A DNA stretch of 64,000 nt from Frateuria terrea (GTDB taxonomy: Bacteria; Pseudomonadota; Gammaproteobacteria; Xanthomonadales; Rhodanobacteraceae). The first letter of the stretch is position 1. Every line of letters starts with the position of its first letter. Below the pieces are notes generated by a model, which saw nothing but the letters and a program-made list of their open reading frames with translations, did no database searches and was not told the origin of the DNA. The position numbers and the translations under genes are program-made. The stretch is taken from assembly GCF_900115705.1 (NCBI RefSeq), contig NZ_FOXL01000002.1, forward strand, positions 186,001 through 250,000, in the 5' to 3' direction. This document shows positions 36,494-46,475 of this stretch, piece by piece.

Positions 36494-37192
36494 TCAGCTC
36501 ACCACCAGCATGGGAACTTCGTTGGTGCGTACCTTCTGGCCATCCATGTACAGCGCCGAGCGCATCGTGTAGCGGCCGTCCTGGATGCCTTTGGGCAGGT
36601 TGAAGTCGAAATTGGTCTCGTACTCGCCAGTGCCGTCGACGGCGGTGGCGTCCTTCGTCACCGTGGTCAACTGCTTGCCGTCGGGCGAGAACAGGGTCAG
36701 CTGCTCCCTCAGTTGCGGGGCGGCGGCCTGGGTGCCGCGGATCAGCGTCACGCGCGACTGCATCGCCGCCTTGCTGCCGGACTTGATCGTCTCGCCGGGG
36801 AGTAGCTCGCTCTGGTACGCGCCGATGGTGTTCGCCGCCGGCAGCGCGCCCTGCTCGCGCCTGTACTGCGCCTCCACCGACTGCGCGTCGCGCACCTTGC
36901 GGGCGTGGTAGTTGTAGGCCATGCAGGCGAACACGCCGATGCCGGCGCCGATCGCCGCGCCGGCCAGGTGACCCTTGCCCTTGCCGAACATCGAGCCGGC
37001 CAGCGCGCCGATGGCCCCTCCCAGGGCCGGATTGCACTCGTGCGACGCATCTTCGGCGGCGGCCGCATCGGGGTTGGCATACGCCTGGTCGGTCGGCATG
37101 CCCATGCCGCCCATCTGCGCACAGCCGCCGAGCAGGGCCAGCAGGCAGGACGCGCCCAGCAGGGTGGCACCACGGAATGCAAAGCTTTGCAT
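36494..37192 (-). CDS. Glycine-zipper lipoprotein, candidate type VI membrane-complex or sensor component
   Basis: This 232-residue protein has a lipoprotein signal with lipobox LLGGC (Cys24). A glycine-zipper segment (about 57-90: GGAIGALAGSMFGKG, then AGAAIGAGIGVFAC) is followed by a coiled stretch, and a C-terminal beta-rich domain ends VPMLVVS. GGAGGGAGAGG upstream supports the start. It sits between the two kinases, so it may connect the envelope to kinase signalling (as TagQ/R/S do) or take the place of TssJ, which I do not see in this window. Family not recognised; the lipoprotein call is firm, the role is inference. Confidence 0.8.
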   Translation of the reverse strand: MQSFAFRGATLLGASCLLALLGGCAQMGGMGMPTDQAYANPDAAAAEDASHECNPALGGAIGALAGSMFGKGKGHLAGAAIGAGIGVFACMAYNYHARKVRDAQSVEAQYRREQGALPAANTIGAYQSELLPGETIKSGSKAAMQSRVTLIRGTQAAAPQLREQLTLFSPDGKQLTTVTKDATAVDGTGEYETNFDFNLPKGIQDGRYTMRSALYMDGQKVRTNEVPMLVVS

Positions 37193-37205
37193 GACCTCTC
37201 CCTCC

Positions 37206-39308
37206 CTAGTTGATCGAGATGCTGCTCATCGCTTGCTGCTGCGCCTGTTGCGCCCGCCGCAGCAGGCGCTTCGCCGCCGGGTCGCCAGGGCTCACCTGCA
37301 ATGCGGCCTGGGCGTTGGCGATCGCCGCCGAGTAGTTCTGCTGGCGGTAGTTGCGCTCGCCTTCGCGCAGCAGACCGGCAGCCACTTCCTCCATCCGGTT
37401 CGCCGGGCTGGCGGGCGACGGTGGCGGCGCGGCCGGCTTTTCTGAAGCCGAGGTGGCCGGCGCCCGCCCGGGCGCCCGCGGCGGATCCACGCGCGCGAAT
37501 GCCGGCTGCGCGGCCACCGTGCCGGCGCGTGCCGGCGTGGGCGCTGAAGCAGCGCGGACCTTCGCCTGGCCAAGCTGGAGCTTTTCCTCGTCCACGGCGG
37601 CGTGTCTGAGGTCCAGCCGCGGCAGGAACAGGTGCAGTTGGGCAGGCAAGGCAAACACGCGCTGGGCGCCGGCGTAGTCGATCCGGCCCTTGGCGGGGTC
37701 CCAGTACGCATCGACGCGGTCGAGCAGGAACCGCTGTACCCGTTCGCCCTGGCCGAGCATCAGCTGCTTGCGCTCGTCCTCGCCCAGTTGCGCCAGCGCG
37801 GCGACCGCCTCGCCCTCGTTGCCGTAGCGTTGCGGGTTGTCCGGCTGGAAGCGGGCGGCCACCTCGGCCACGTGCCGTGCGCGCAGCTGGCCGAACACGC
37901 CCCAGCCCGCGACCGCCAGCAGCAGGAGACCGCCCAGCGCCCACGCCAGCGGCCGGCCGATGCGTTCGCCCAGGCCCACGTCGCGCAAGCCCTCGACCAG
38001 CAGGTCCGCGCACTTCAGGCGCTTGTCGGCGGTGAACGCCACCGCGTCGCACAGTGTTCGCTGCTGCCGCCCGGTCAACCCCGGCACGACCGGCGGCCGC
38101 CGGCGTTCGCGCAACGCCACCTCGGCGCTGGCCTTGTCGAACGGGTGCTTGCCGGTGAGCAGCTCGAAGGCAACACAGCCCAGCGCGTAGATGTCGTCGG
38201 TGGGCTGCGGCGGCTTGCCCTCGATCATCTCCAGGCTGGCGTACGCGGGCGTGAGCGCGCCGAGCTTGCCGGCGTCGAACACGGTCTGGTCCTCGGCCGG
38301 CTCGTCCGCCTGCTTGCCGGCGCGCGCGATGCCGAAGTCGAACACCTTCGGGATGCCATCGCGGGTGACCATGACGTTGCCCGGCTTGAAGTCCGAATGC
38401 ACCACGCCGGCGTCGTGGGCGCGCTTGAGCGCACGGGCCATGCCCTCGATCAGCGGGCGCGCCTTGGCCAATGGCAGACCGTTGTAGGCGCTTTCGCGGA
38501 TCAGTGTCTTGAGGTCGGAGCCGTCGACGTATTCCATCGTCATGAAGACGATCGTGCGGTCCTTGTCGAAGTCGAACACGCGCACGATGTTGTCGTGCGC
38601 CAGCGACTGCGAGCGGCGCGATTCGCGCTGCAGCGCGATCAGAGAATCGGGATGGCGGCGGAACTCGTCGTTGAGCACCTTCACCGCGACGTGGGGATTG
38701 CGGTCGCGTGCCTCGACCTTGCGCTCGTCGCGCGCCAGGAACACCACGCCCATGCCGCCGCGGCCGATCTCGCGCTCGAGCAGGAAGCGGCCCTTGAGCA
38801 GCATCCCGACCGTCGCCTGGTCGCCGCCCGCAGCGTCGGCGACGCGCCGCCAGTCGGACGTGTCGACACCGCCGGTTGAGCCGGCCGTCTGCGAAACGGT
38901 CGCACCGGTCTGCGCCGTGACGGGCGCCGGGACGAAGGCCGGCTTGACCACGGTGGCCTGGTCCGGCGGGGGTACGGCCGGCTCGGCGCGCGCGGCCGGC
39001 ATCACGCAGGTGGCTTCGTCGCTACCTGCGATCGCGAGTGCCGGGCGCTCCACCTTGACCACCGTGGCAACGTCCTCGGCCTCGCCGGCGCTCGCTTGCA
39101 GCGCATCGAGGCGCTCGACGAGGAGTTGCGCCACGCCGGCCTCGAGGTTCCCTTCCTCGCGCATCCGCGCCAGCCAGGCGAGTTCGGCCGCGTGCTGGTC
39201 CGCCGTCACCGTGCCGCGCCGGCCCAAAGCGTCGACCAACAGCGCCGGCAGCGTGAGCCCGCCTGCCTTGTAGGCATCGACCAGTGCGCTGAGGGAGCGG
39301 GCTTCCAT
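37206..39308 (-). CDS. Membrane Ser/Thr protein kinase 2 (PpkA-like, type VI)
   Basis: This 700-residue kinase resembles kinase 1 in its N-terminal helical domain ([21 protein letters not shown]) and its linker with Ala-Thr-x-Val sites at T82, T100 and T119 (a weaker one at T137). Its kinase domain has [10 protein letters not shown]210, HSDFKPGN (D306) and DFG at 324-326, and a membrane helix lies at about 453-473. The periplasmic tail is shorter, with no FGE-like domain, and ends in a TPR-like helical pair. Stretches of over 100 identical bases are shared with kinase 1. It directly follows the PP2C phosphatase, with a 10-base gap, and probably acts on the same substrates. Confidence 0.9.
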   Translation of the reverse strand: MEARSLSALVDAYKAGGLTLPALLVDALGRRGTVTADQHAAELAWLARMREEGNLEAGVAQLLVERLDALQASAGEAEDVATVVKVERPALAIAGSDEATCVMPAARAEPAVPPPDQATVVKPAFVPAPVTAQTGATVSQTAGSTGGVDTSDWRRVADAAGGDQATVGMLLKGRFLLEREIGRGGMGVVFLARDERKVEARDRNPHVAVKVLNDEFRRHPDSLIALQRESRRSQSLAHDNIVRVFDFDKDRTIVFMTMEYVDGSDLKTLIRESAYNGLPLAKARPLIEGMARALKRAHDAGVVHSDFKPGNVMVTRDGIPKVFDFGIARAGKQADEPAEDQTVFDAGKLGALTPAYASLEMIEGKPPQPTDDIYALGCVAFELLTGKHPFDKASAEVALRERRRPPVVPGLTGRQQRTLCDAVAFTADKRLKCADLLVEGLRDVGLGERIGRPLAWALGGLLLLAVAGWGVFGQLRARHVAEVAARFQPDNPQRYGNEGEAVAALAQLGEDERKQLMLGQGERVQRFLLDRVDAYWDPAKGRIDYAGAQRVFALPAQLHLFLPRLDLRHAAVDEEKLQLGQAKVRAASAPTPARAGTVAAQPAFARVDPPRAPGRAPATSASEKPAAPPPSPASPANRMEEVAAGLLREGERNYRQQNYSAAIANAQAALQVSPGDPAAKRLLRRAQQAQQQAMSSISIN

Positions 39309-39318
39309 CGGCTCGCCT

Positions 39319-40044
39319 TCAGTCCTGCAGGCGCACGATCACGGCCGACACGTTGTCGCGGCCGGCACGTCCCAGCGCCATCGCGAACAGGCCCTGCAAC
39401 AGCTCGTTCGGCGCCTGCAGGCGCGCGCACTGGGCGTCGAGTTCCTCGTCGGTCATTTCCTTGTTGATGCCGTCGGAGCACAGCACGAACTGCATGCCCG
39501 CACGGTTGCCGGCGACCACCCAGTCGACGTAAAGCCGCTCTTCCGCGCCGATCGCGCGGGTCAGCACGCCCGCGCCCGGCTGCGGTCGCGCGGTCGCGGG
39601 ACCGCCGGCGAACTGGGTCACCTCGTCCTTCACTCCGTGCACGTGGTCGCGGGTGATCTGGCGCAGGCGGCCGTTCTCGAAGCAGTAGGCGCGGCTGTCG
39701 CCGACCCAGCCGCACAGCATGAAATCCGGGTCGTAGACCAGCAGCACCACGGTCGAGCCGATCAGGTCCACGCCGCGCATCGCGGCGACCTGGCGCAACT
39801 CGGTGTTGACCTGCGCCAGCGCGTCCTCGATCGACTCGATGAAATCGAACACGTCGCCGTTGCGCTGCAGGGAACCGAGCCTTTCGACGATGAGCCCGCT
39901 GGCATAGTCGCCGGCCGAATGCCCGCCCAGGCCATCGGCCACCACCCACAGTCCTACGTCCTCGCGCACGAGGATGGCGTCCTCGTTGTGCTTGCGGACC
40001 TTGCCGGTGTGGGTGTGCCCGGCGGACAGGTAACGCACGGTCAT
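39319..40044 (-). CDS. pppA: PP2C-type Ser/Thr phosphatase PppA of the type VI circuit
   Basis: This 241-residue phosphatase is a stand-alone PP2C domain with the metal-binding motifs intact: NED at 20-22, [11 protein letters not shown] (D37), [17 protein letters not shown] and [10 protein letters not shown]. PppA-type enzymes reverse kinase phosphorylation of the FHA protein and TssL, turning type VI secretion off. The ATG at 40044 overlaps the tagF stop as ATGA, so the two are translated together; the longer open frame upstream is a shadow of tagF. Kinase 2 follows immediately. Confidence 0.94.
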   Translation of the reverse strand: MTVRYLSAGHTHTGKVRKHNEDAILVREDVGLWVVADGLGGHSAGDYASGLIVERLGSLQRNGDVFDFIESIEDALAQVNTELRQVAAMRGVDLIGSTVVLLVYDPDFMLCGWVGDSRAYCFENGRLRQITRDHVHGVKDEVTQFAGGPATARPQPGAGVLTRAIGAEERLYVDWVVAGNRAGMQFVLCSDGINKEMTDEELDAQCARLQAPNELLQGLFAMALGRAGRDNVSAVIVRLQD

Positions 40045-41609
40045 GGCTGCACCTCGATCACGGCGAGCGGCCAGGGCCGCGAGTGGATGGGGCCGAGCGC
40101 CTGCGCCAGGCGCGTCTGGGCGTCCTCCGGCGAGGCCGCGGCCAGCCCCTGAGCCAGCGCTGCCAGCGAAAGTTGGGTATGCGCGGCGCCGGCCAGCAGC
40201 AGCAGGCGGTCGCCCGGCAACAGTTCGCAGGTGACCTGCTCGCAACTGGGCACGCCCTCGGCGCCCAGGCCCGGGGCGGTGGCGACTTCGCCGCCACCGA
40301 ACAGCAAGTCGTCCAGCTCGCCACCGCCGGATGGCGCCGGTGGCGCAAGCGCGGCGCTGAACAGCGGACGCAGGCGGCCGCCGCGCCAATGCCACGCACC
40401 AGCGGCGCCGATGCGCAGCAACCCGGCCTGGGAACCGGACACGCGGGCGGCAACCACTGCGCCGTCCTCGCTCACCCGGCCGTTGCGCAGGTGCGGATGC
40501 AGGGCGATCAGGCGGGCACGCAGCGCATGCGTGCCGGGCGGCGCCTCGTCCCCTGCGCTCCATTCGGCGCCTACGCCGGCGGCGGCCGACGCGGCACGGC
40601 GGCGCGGGTCGGCCAGGCCCACGTCGGCGGCCACCAACGTCAATGCGCCGACCGGATGGCGCACCACGGCCGTACCGGGCGCCGTCTGCACCGAAAGCTC
40701 GGTGTCGAACACGGGGGCGGGCATCGGCGGCACGACGTCCTGGACCCGGCGCACCAGGCCCGGCACGGTCACGTCGTCATCCACGTCGCGACGGGCGACC
40801 ACCGGCGCGGGCTCCGGTGGCGGCAGCACGGGTTCGCTCCTGGCAGGAGCGAACGGCTCGGCCATCGGCACGGACGCCCCGACGGGCGTCAGCCACGCGC
40901 CGGCGCGGGTGGCATCGAGGAAGCCCGCATAGGCTTCCGGCGCCGGCAGGCCGCGAGTGGCCAGGATACCGGGCGGCACACGGCCGGCACCCTCGCTCCA
41001 CCACAGGCACCACGGCCCCTGCCCGGCCAGCCGCAGCCACAACGTGGCCAGGGCGGCGCTATCGATGGCACGCGCCGGCAGCGGCAGGCGCCAGTGGTTG
41101 GCCCGGCTGAAATCGATACCGTCAGAGAGGTCCACCGCGGCGGCCGGCACGATCGACGGTCCCGGCAACGCCACTACCAGCGCGTCGAAAGCTTCGGCAT
41201 CCAGTGGCGCACCGCGCTGGCCCTGCGCATGCACGCGCGCCAGCGCGTCGAACCAGCCGGCACCCTCGCGCAGCAGCAGGTCGACCTGCGCGGGCGCGAC
41301 CGGCGCGGCCAGCACCATCGGGAAACTGCGGCCTACGCGGTCGTCGGCCGGTCCGAACACGCCGGCCCAGGCCCCCTCGCCGCACGCCTGCGGCGCCAGC
41401 ACGAAGCGCCAGGTCGGGCTGGCGTGATAGGCCTGCGCCCAGTCGCCGCCGAGCGCCTCGCGGCTGGCGAACACGGCCTGCTCGAAATGGCGGTCCCAGC
41501 GCTCGACGAAACCGGCGGGCAGCCGCCGCTGCACGAAGTCGCCCGCCCCCGGCAGCTTGCCGAAGAAGCCCACGCTTGCGATGGCGGATCCCCCTGTCGG
41601 ATCGGCCAT
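40041..41609 (-). CDS. tagF: TagF (ImpM) with degenerate PP2C-like C-terminal domain
   Basis: The first ~215 residues are the TagF domain (GFFGKLPGAGDFVQRRLPAGFVERWDRHFEQ, in two overlapping conserved runs), a post-translational repressor of type VI assembly in several species. This protein is 522 residues, far longer than TagF alone. Its last ~230 residues have the spacing of a PP2C domain, but the catalytic acidic residues are gone: the usual SDG after a GDRLLLL strand reads AGA at about 473-475, and no DGxGGH is present. Fusions of TagF to PppA are known in some species; here a pseudo-phosphatase copy sits beside an intact pppA. Confidence 0.88.
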   Translation of the reverse strand: MADPTGGSAIASVGFFGKLPGAGDFVQRRLPAGFVERWDRHFEQAVFASREALGGDWAQAYHASPTWRFVLAPQACGEGAWAGVFGPADDRVGRSFPMVLAAPVAPAQVDLLLREGAGWFDALARVHAQGQRGAPLDAEAFDALVVALPGPSIVPAAAVDLSDGIDFSRANHWRLPLPARAIDSAALATLWLRLAGQGPWCLWWSEGAGRVPPGILATRGLPAPEAYAGFLDATRAGAWLTPVGASVPMAEPFAPARSEPVLPPPEPAPVVARRDVDDDVTVPGLVRRVQDVVPPMPAPVFDTELSVQTAPGTAVVRHPVGALTLVAADVGLADPRRRAASAAAGVGAEWSAGDEAPPGTHALRARLIALHPHLRNGRVSEDGAVVAARVSGSQAGLLRIGAAGAWHWRGGRLRPLFSAALAPPAPSGGGELDDLLFGGGEVATAPGLGAEGVPSCEQVTCELLPGDRLLLLAGAAHTQLSLAALAQGLAAASPEDAQTRLAQALGPIHSRPWPLAVIEVQP

Positions 41610-41613
41610 GGCC

Positions 41614-44600
41614 CTATCCCCCGCACCGGAAGCGCTGCACCTGCGTGTTGAGGAACGGGTTCTTCAGGTTGCTCGCCTGCACGACCAGTTGCACCGCCTG
41701 GCCGCCGAAGTCGAAGTGCGCCTGGTAGCGCAGATCCGACTGGCGCGAAAGCTTGGCTGCCTGCAGCGCGTGGAAGAACGCCCAGTCGCCCTGGTAGTCG
41801 TAGCTGCTGAGCAGGTTGCCGGAGGCATCCCAGGCCGAGACCTTGACCTGCCCCGGCGTCGGCCCCGGCCACTTCATTGCCATGCTGGTGTTGCCGCCGG
41901 GCTTGTAGTCGAAGGTCTGCCCGTCGATGGCGATGGCGAAGCGGCCGATACCCGGTGCCAGTTGCGGTGCCAGCAGGGTGAAACCGACCTCGGGCGTCGG
42001 GCTGCCGGTCCTGAAATACATCTGCTTGATGCTGTCGGCCAGCTGCATCTGCGCCAGCATCGAGGCCGAGCCGCTGACCGCGCCCGGGCCGGTCTTCCAC
42101 TGCCAGTTGCGTCCGCTGGTATCGACCAGCTTGGCCAGCGTCTGCTTGAAGAAGCCGTCGTAGCGGCCGCCATAGCCGAACATCTCGGCGAAGTTCTGCA
42201 CCGGGATGTCGTTGCGACTGGCCGGCGAGAACGGGAAGCGGCCCTGGGTGAAGGCCGCGCAATCCTGCGCGGCGGCCTGCTGGAACTGCTCGTCCAGCGC
42301 GCCCTTGGTGCCACTGGCCACCAAGGCCTGGCTCTTGCCCGTCAACGAGGCGACCCAGCCGGACACCGGCAGCGGCAACTGCGCGGCCGCCTGTTGCGCC
42401 ATCAGCAACTGCGGGTTGGGCTGGCCTGCCGCGTCGCTGAAGTCGGTCATGGTGAGCAGTGTCTTGCTCAACTGGTCGAGCGCGGCCAGCGTCTGGTCGA
42501 TCGGCGCCGCGCCGGGCGCGCCTTCGCTCAGCTTGTTGAGCGTGTCGAAGTGCGCGCTGATGGCGCTGCCGGGCGGGGCTTCGTCCGCGGCGGCGCCAGC
42601 GCCGCCGCCGACCTTGGCCAGCGCGCGGCCCAGCGCATTCTGCGTTGCCTTCTTGGCGGCCGCGTCCTTGGCCGCGCCCAGCGCCTTGTCGCCGGCGGCG
42701 AGCTTGGGCGCGCGCAGCATGTCGCTGGTGTTGGCGCGCACCACGTTGAGCAGCGACTTCAGCGGCGAGCTTGGGCCGGACAGCTTCGCGGCGATGGCGC
42801 TGGCATCCTGGATGCTGGCGATCGGCTGCAGCTGCAGGTCCGCCAGCAGGTCGTCCCAGGCCTTGATGTAGTCGGTCTCGTACAGCGCCAGCACCTGCCG
42901 CGAGAGGCGTGCCTGCGCAATGGCGTCGATCGGTTCGGCGCCGAACACCCAGTCGTCCGACGCGAACTGCTTGACCGCCTCGGCCACGCCCTTGTCCGCC
43001 TCGATCGCGAACACCGGCTGCGTGTAGACCGCCGGCAACGGCTCGGACAGCGCCTTGCCGCTCCGGCGGCGGAACACGTTGCCGAGCAGGCCCAGCTCCT
43101 TGTCCAGTTGCAGCGGCTTGCCGGCGTTCTCGGCCGACAGCTTCATGCTGCCGTAGACCAGCGTGGACAGGTCCGCCGTGCGCAGCGTGGTGCGGGCCTG
43201 CTCGACCAGCGCGGGGTCGAGCGTCAGCGCGCGCAATTGCCCCGGCTCGTCCACCAGTGCCTGGAAGTGCTTCGCCAGCGCCTGCTGCAGCACCGGCTCG
43301 TCCGGGAACACCTTGCGCCATTCGAGGTTGGTCAGCGCGACCAGTTCGCCGGCGTCCAGGTGCTTGGGCTCGCCCAGCATCAGGTAGCCCTTGAGGTAGT
43401 AGTACAGCGCCTGCGGATCGGCCGCGCTGGCGGCCAGGCCGCTGCGGAACTGCGCGCCGACGCCCGGCAGCAGCAAGGCGTTGAGCTCGCGCAGGTAGGC
43501 CGCGTGCAGGTCGGCGTTGACCGCGTTGCCCTGGTAGAGGCCCAGCCGCATCGAGAGCGGCGCGCCGCCGGTGGGCGTGGCCGTCTGCTGCACCGCCGAC
43601 AGCGCCTCGAGCCGGTCGAGCACCTTGGCGAAGTATTCCTTGGGTGTATTGCTGGCTTCGAGGTCCACGCCGGCGGGGTAGCCCTTCAGCGCGTCCTGCA
43701 CCTGGCCCAGGTAGGCGCGGTTGCGCGCATAGCTGGTGGCGAAACCGAAGCACAGCAGCACGGTCAGCAGCGCCATGCCCGCGTAGGCGGCCAGTTGCAC
43801 GACGACCTTGCGCCGCTCGATCGCCGGGTTGGTACCGGCCAGGCCGGACTCGCGGAAAAGCACTTCCTTGAGCAGGCGCTCGACGAAGAAGGTACGTCGC
43901 TGCGCGCCCTGCGGATTCACCCGCGCGGCGTCGAGGCCGAAGGTGCGCGCCACCGCGCCCATCATGCGGTCGATCGGCGTGCCTTCCTGCGTGCCGGAGG
44001 TGAGGTAGACGCCGCGCAGCAGCGGCGGCGTGCCATACGCGTGGGCGGCGAACACGCCCTCGACGAACTGCCGTGCGGTCTCGCCCAGCGAGGCCAGCTG
44101 CTGCGGGAAGGACAGCACCGCGGCGCGGCGGCCACGATCGCGCTCGGCGTGCAGGCGGTCGAGCGTGCGCGTGTTGAGCCGGTCCAGCAGCAGCCGGTAC
44201 TCGTCGGCAAAGGCCTTGGCCGCGCTGCCGTCCATGGTCTTGTTGAGCGGAAAGGACACGCCCCAGACCTGGCTTCGCAACTCCGGATTCATGTCGTCGA
44301 AGAACTCGCCGAAGCCTGCGACCAGGTCGCACTTGGTCAGCACCAGGTAGACCGGCACGCCGATCTTCAGGTGTTCGGACAGTTCGTCCAGCCGGCGGCG
44401 GATGGCGCGCGCGTGGTCCTGCCGCGCCGCATCGTCCAGGATCATCAGGTCGGACAGGCTCATCGCCACGATCACGCCGTTGATCGGCCGGCGCTTGCGG
44501 TAGCGGCGCAGCAGCTTGAGGAACTCGCCCCAGGCGGTGGAGTCGGCCGCTCGGTCGGAATCCTGCGTGGTGTAGCGGCCGGCAGTGTCGAGGAACACCG

Positions 44601-45129
44601 CCTCGTCGGTGAACCACCAGTCGCAGTTGCGGGTGCCGCCGACGCCGCGCAGCGCTTCCTTGCCGAAGCGTTCGGACAGCGGGAAGTTGAGCCCAGAGTT
44701 CTGCAGCAGCGTGCTCTTGCCCGAGCCCGGCGGGCCGATCACCACGTACCAGGGCAGCGCGTAGAGGTTGCTGCGGCGGCGCTTGCGCAGCATCTCGACG
44801 GCTTCGGCGAAGCGGCCCTGCAGTTGCGCGCGCTCGCCCGCGCTGCGGTTGTCGCCGCTCTCGGCAGGCGCGGCGACGCCCTGCCCGGCCAGTTCGCCGG
44901 ACATCTTGCTGGCCTTGCCGCGCGCGCGCAGCGCCTGCACCTGCAGCCAGGCGCCCCAGGCCAGCACGATCACCATGATCAGCAGCAGCCGCGCGACCGG
45001 GCTGGCCAGCGGCTGCGAGTCCCCGATCCCGAGGTAGGGACCGCCCAGCCATACCAGCACCGACAGCAGTGCGATGCCGACCAGCGTGACGAACCAGGCG
45101 GATTTGAACAGGCTCAGCAACTTCGCCAC
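41614..45129 (-). CDS. tssM: Type VI membrane complex protein TssM (IcmF)
   Basis: This 1171-residue inner-membrane protein has two helices near the N-terminus (about 11-30 and 45-65), a cytosolic NTPase-like domain with an intact Walker A motif GPPGSGKST at 132-140, and a third helix at about 445-465 (MALLTVLLCFGFATSY). A large periplasmic region ends with the TssM beta-domain near the outer membrane (QVQRFRCGG). It forms the trans-envelope complex with TssL. It follows tssL by four bases and precedes tagF by four bases. Confidence 0.96.
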   Translation of the reverse strand: MAKLLSLFKSAWFVTLVGIALLSVLVWLGGPYLGIGDSQPLASPVARLLLIMVIVLAWGAWLQVQALRARGKASKMSGELAGQGVAAPAESGDNRSAGERAQLQGRFAEAVEMLRKRRRSNLYALPWYVVIGPPGSGKSTLLQNSGLNFPLSERFGKEALRGVGGTRNCDWWFTDEAVFLDTAGRYTTQDSDRAADSTAWGEFLKLLRRYRKRRPINGVIVAMSLSDLMILDDAARQDHARAIRRRLDELSEHLKIGVPVYLVLTKCDLVAGFGEFFDDMNPELRSQVWGVSFPLNKTMDGSAAKAFADEYRLLLDRLNTRTLDRLHAERDRGRRAAVLSFPQQLASLGETARQFVEGVFAAHAYGTPPLLRGVYLTSGTQEGTPIDRMMGAVARTFGLDAARVNPQGAQRRTFFVERLLKEVLFRESGLAGTNPAIERRKVVVQLAAYAGMALLTVLLCFGFATSYARNRAYLGQVQDALKGYPAGVDLEASNTPKEYFAKVLDRLEALSAVQQTATPTGGAPLSMRLGLYQGNAVNADLHAAYLRELNALLLPGVGAQFRSGLAASAADPQALYYYLKGYLMLGEPKHLDAGELVALTNLEWRKVFPDEPVLQQALAKHFQALVDEPGQLRALTLDPALVEQARTTLRTADLSTLVYGSMKLSAENAGKPLQLDKELGLLGNVFRRRSGKALSEPLPAVYTQPVFAIEADKGVAEAVKQFASDDWVFGAEPIDAIAQARLSRQVLALYETDYIKAWDDLLADLQLQPIASIQDASAIAAKLSGPSSPLKSLLNVVRANTSDMLRAPKLAAGDKALGAAKDAAAKKATQNALGRALAKVGGGAGAAADEAPPGSAISAHFDTLNKLSEGAPGAAPIDQTLAALDQLSKTLLTMTDFSDAAGQPNPQLLMAQQAAAQLPLPVSGWVASLTGKSQALVASGTKGALDEQFQQAAAQDCAAFTQGRFPFSPASRNDIPVQNFAEMFGYGGRYDGFFKQTLAKLVDTSGRNWQWKTGPGAVSGSASMLAQMQLADSIKQMYFRTGSPTPEVGFTLLAPQLAPGIGRFAIAIDGQTFDYKPGGNTSMAMKWPGPTPGQVKVSAWDASGNLLSSYDYQGDWAFFHALQAAKLSRQSDLRYQAHFDFGGQAVQLVVQASNLKNPFLNTQVQRFRCGG

Positions 45130-45133
45130 GGCG

Positions 45134-46471
45134 TCAGGCCTCCGGAATGAACTTGATTTCCACGCGGCGGTTGCGCGTGCGGTTTTCCGGCAGGTCCGGC
45201 GGCAGCGCGATCGGCTGCGAGGCGCCGGCGCCGGTGGACTCGATGCGACCGGGGTCGTCCAGGCCCTGGGTGAGGATCTGCCGGACCGACTCGGCGCGCG
45301 TCGCGGACAGTGCGAAGTTGTCCTTGAACTTCAGCGAGTGGATCGGCTGGTCGTCGGTGTGGCCGATCACGATCACCCGGCCGGCCACCTGGTTCAGCGC
45401 CGCGGTGATCTTGTGCAGCAACGGCAGCTGGCGATCGTTCACCTCGACGCCGCCCGAGGCGAACATCGCATTGCCTGAAAGGCGCAGCAGCGCCTGCCCG
45501 TCCGGTTGTTCGTCGATGCTGAGCAGCCCGGCCGACTCCTCCGGCCCCAGCAGTTGCTTGAGGCTCTTGCGCGCCGGTGGCGGGCGGTGCGAGGTGTCCG
45601 GCGGCGCGGCGCCCTCCAGGCCGATCTTTGCCAGTTGCGCGTTGACCGGCGCGGAGGCGTCGTTGAGCCGGGTGTAGAAGAACAGGAACGCGGCCAGCAG
45701 CACGCAGGCGGCGGCGGTGGCGATCACCCACAGCGGCACGTAGCGCACCAGCGGGTTGCGCCGGTCCTCCACGCCGCGCCAGTGCGGCGCCAGTTCCTGC
45801 GCGGCCGGCGCGCGCTGTTCCTTGATCCGCCGGTACAGGTCCTCCTGGATGTCGGCCAGCCTGGCGCGCCCGCCCGCCTCGATCTGGTAGCGGCCGCCGA
45901 AGCCCAGCGCCAGGCAGATGTACATCAGCTCGATCAGGTCGATGTGCCTGGAGAAATCCGCGCACAGCCGCTCGAGGATCTGGAAGAACTTGGCGCCGCC
46001 GTACGACTCGCTGTGGAAGGCGACCAGCAGCGTCTTCTGCGCCCAGCCGCTGTGCTCGCCCCACGGTGCGTTGAGCACCGACTCGTCGAGCATGGCGCAC
46101 AGCACGTAGCGCGCCGCCAGCACGGTCTGCTGCGGCAGGTTGGCCGCTTGCGCGCGGCTTTCGAAGCGGCGCACCTGGGTGGTGGCCTGGTCGCGCAGGC
46201 GCGTGGGGTCCTGCGCGGTGGCGCTGTGGCGTACCTGCACCGCCAGCAGCAACAGGGGACTGGCCGCCTGCACCAGCGGATTCATGCCGCCGCCGAGGAA
46301 TCCGCTGATGTCCTCGTCGGTGGCGGGTGTCGCGTGCGCGGCGGCCGCGGGAGGCGCGTACGCCGCCGGTGCGGGCGCGGCGGCGGCGGGCGGCGGCGTG
46401 GGTGCACCGCGCGGGCGCACCACGGTGGCGTCGCGCATGTCGTCGTCGAACGGGCCGTTGGTAGGGCTCAT
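45134..46471 (-). CDS. tssL: TssL (DotU) with C-terminal OmpA/peptidoglycan-binding domain
   Basis: This 445-residue protein begins with a short tail bearing T16 in RDATVVRP, then a Pro/Ala linker. The DotU domain follows (about 65-265: FLGGGMNPLVQAASPLLLL, then YVLCAMLDESVLNAPWGEHSGW), then one membrane helix (VPLWVIATAAACVLLAAFLFF) and a periplasmic OmpA-like domain (VIVIGHTDDQPIHS, then RAESVRQIL, then NRRVEIKF). The OmpA part should anchor the complex to peptidoglycan. In Agrobacterium, the equivalent N-terminal TssL threonine is phosphorylated by PpkA and bound by the FHA protein. The start at 46471 is four bases after tssK. Confidence 0.95.
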   Translation of the reverse strand: MSPTNGPFDDDMRDATVVRPRGAPTPPPAAAAPAPAAYAPPAAAAHATPATDEDISGFLGGGMNPLVQAASPLLLLAVQVRHSATAQDPTRLRDQATTQVRRFESRAQAANLPQQTVLAARYVLCAMLDESVLNAPWGEHSGWAQKTLLVAFHSESYGGAKFFQILERLCADFSRHIDLIELMYICLALGFGGRYQIEAGGRARLADIQEDLYRRIKEQRAPAAQELAPHWRGVEDRRNPLVRYVPLWVIATAAACVLLAAFLFFYTRLNDASAPVNAQLAKIGLEGAAPPDTSHRPPPARKSLKQLLGPEESAGLLSIDEQPDGQALLRLSGNAMFASGGVEVNDRQLPLLHKITAALNQVAGRVIVIGHTDDQPIHSLKFKDNFALSATRAESVRQILTQGLDDPGRIESTGAGASQPIALPPDLPENRTRNRRVEIKFIPEA

Positions 46472-46475
46472 CGCA

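Noticed and set aside
41557-45150. A ~1200-codon + strand frame opposite tssM, and similar long frames opposite clpV/tssG and tssF
   Set aside because: The minus strand encodes well-recognised type VI proteins with intact motifs; the + frames are low-complexity shadows.
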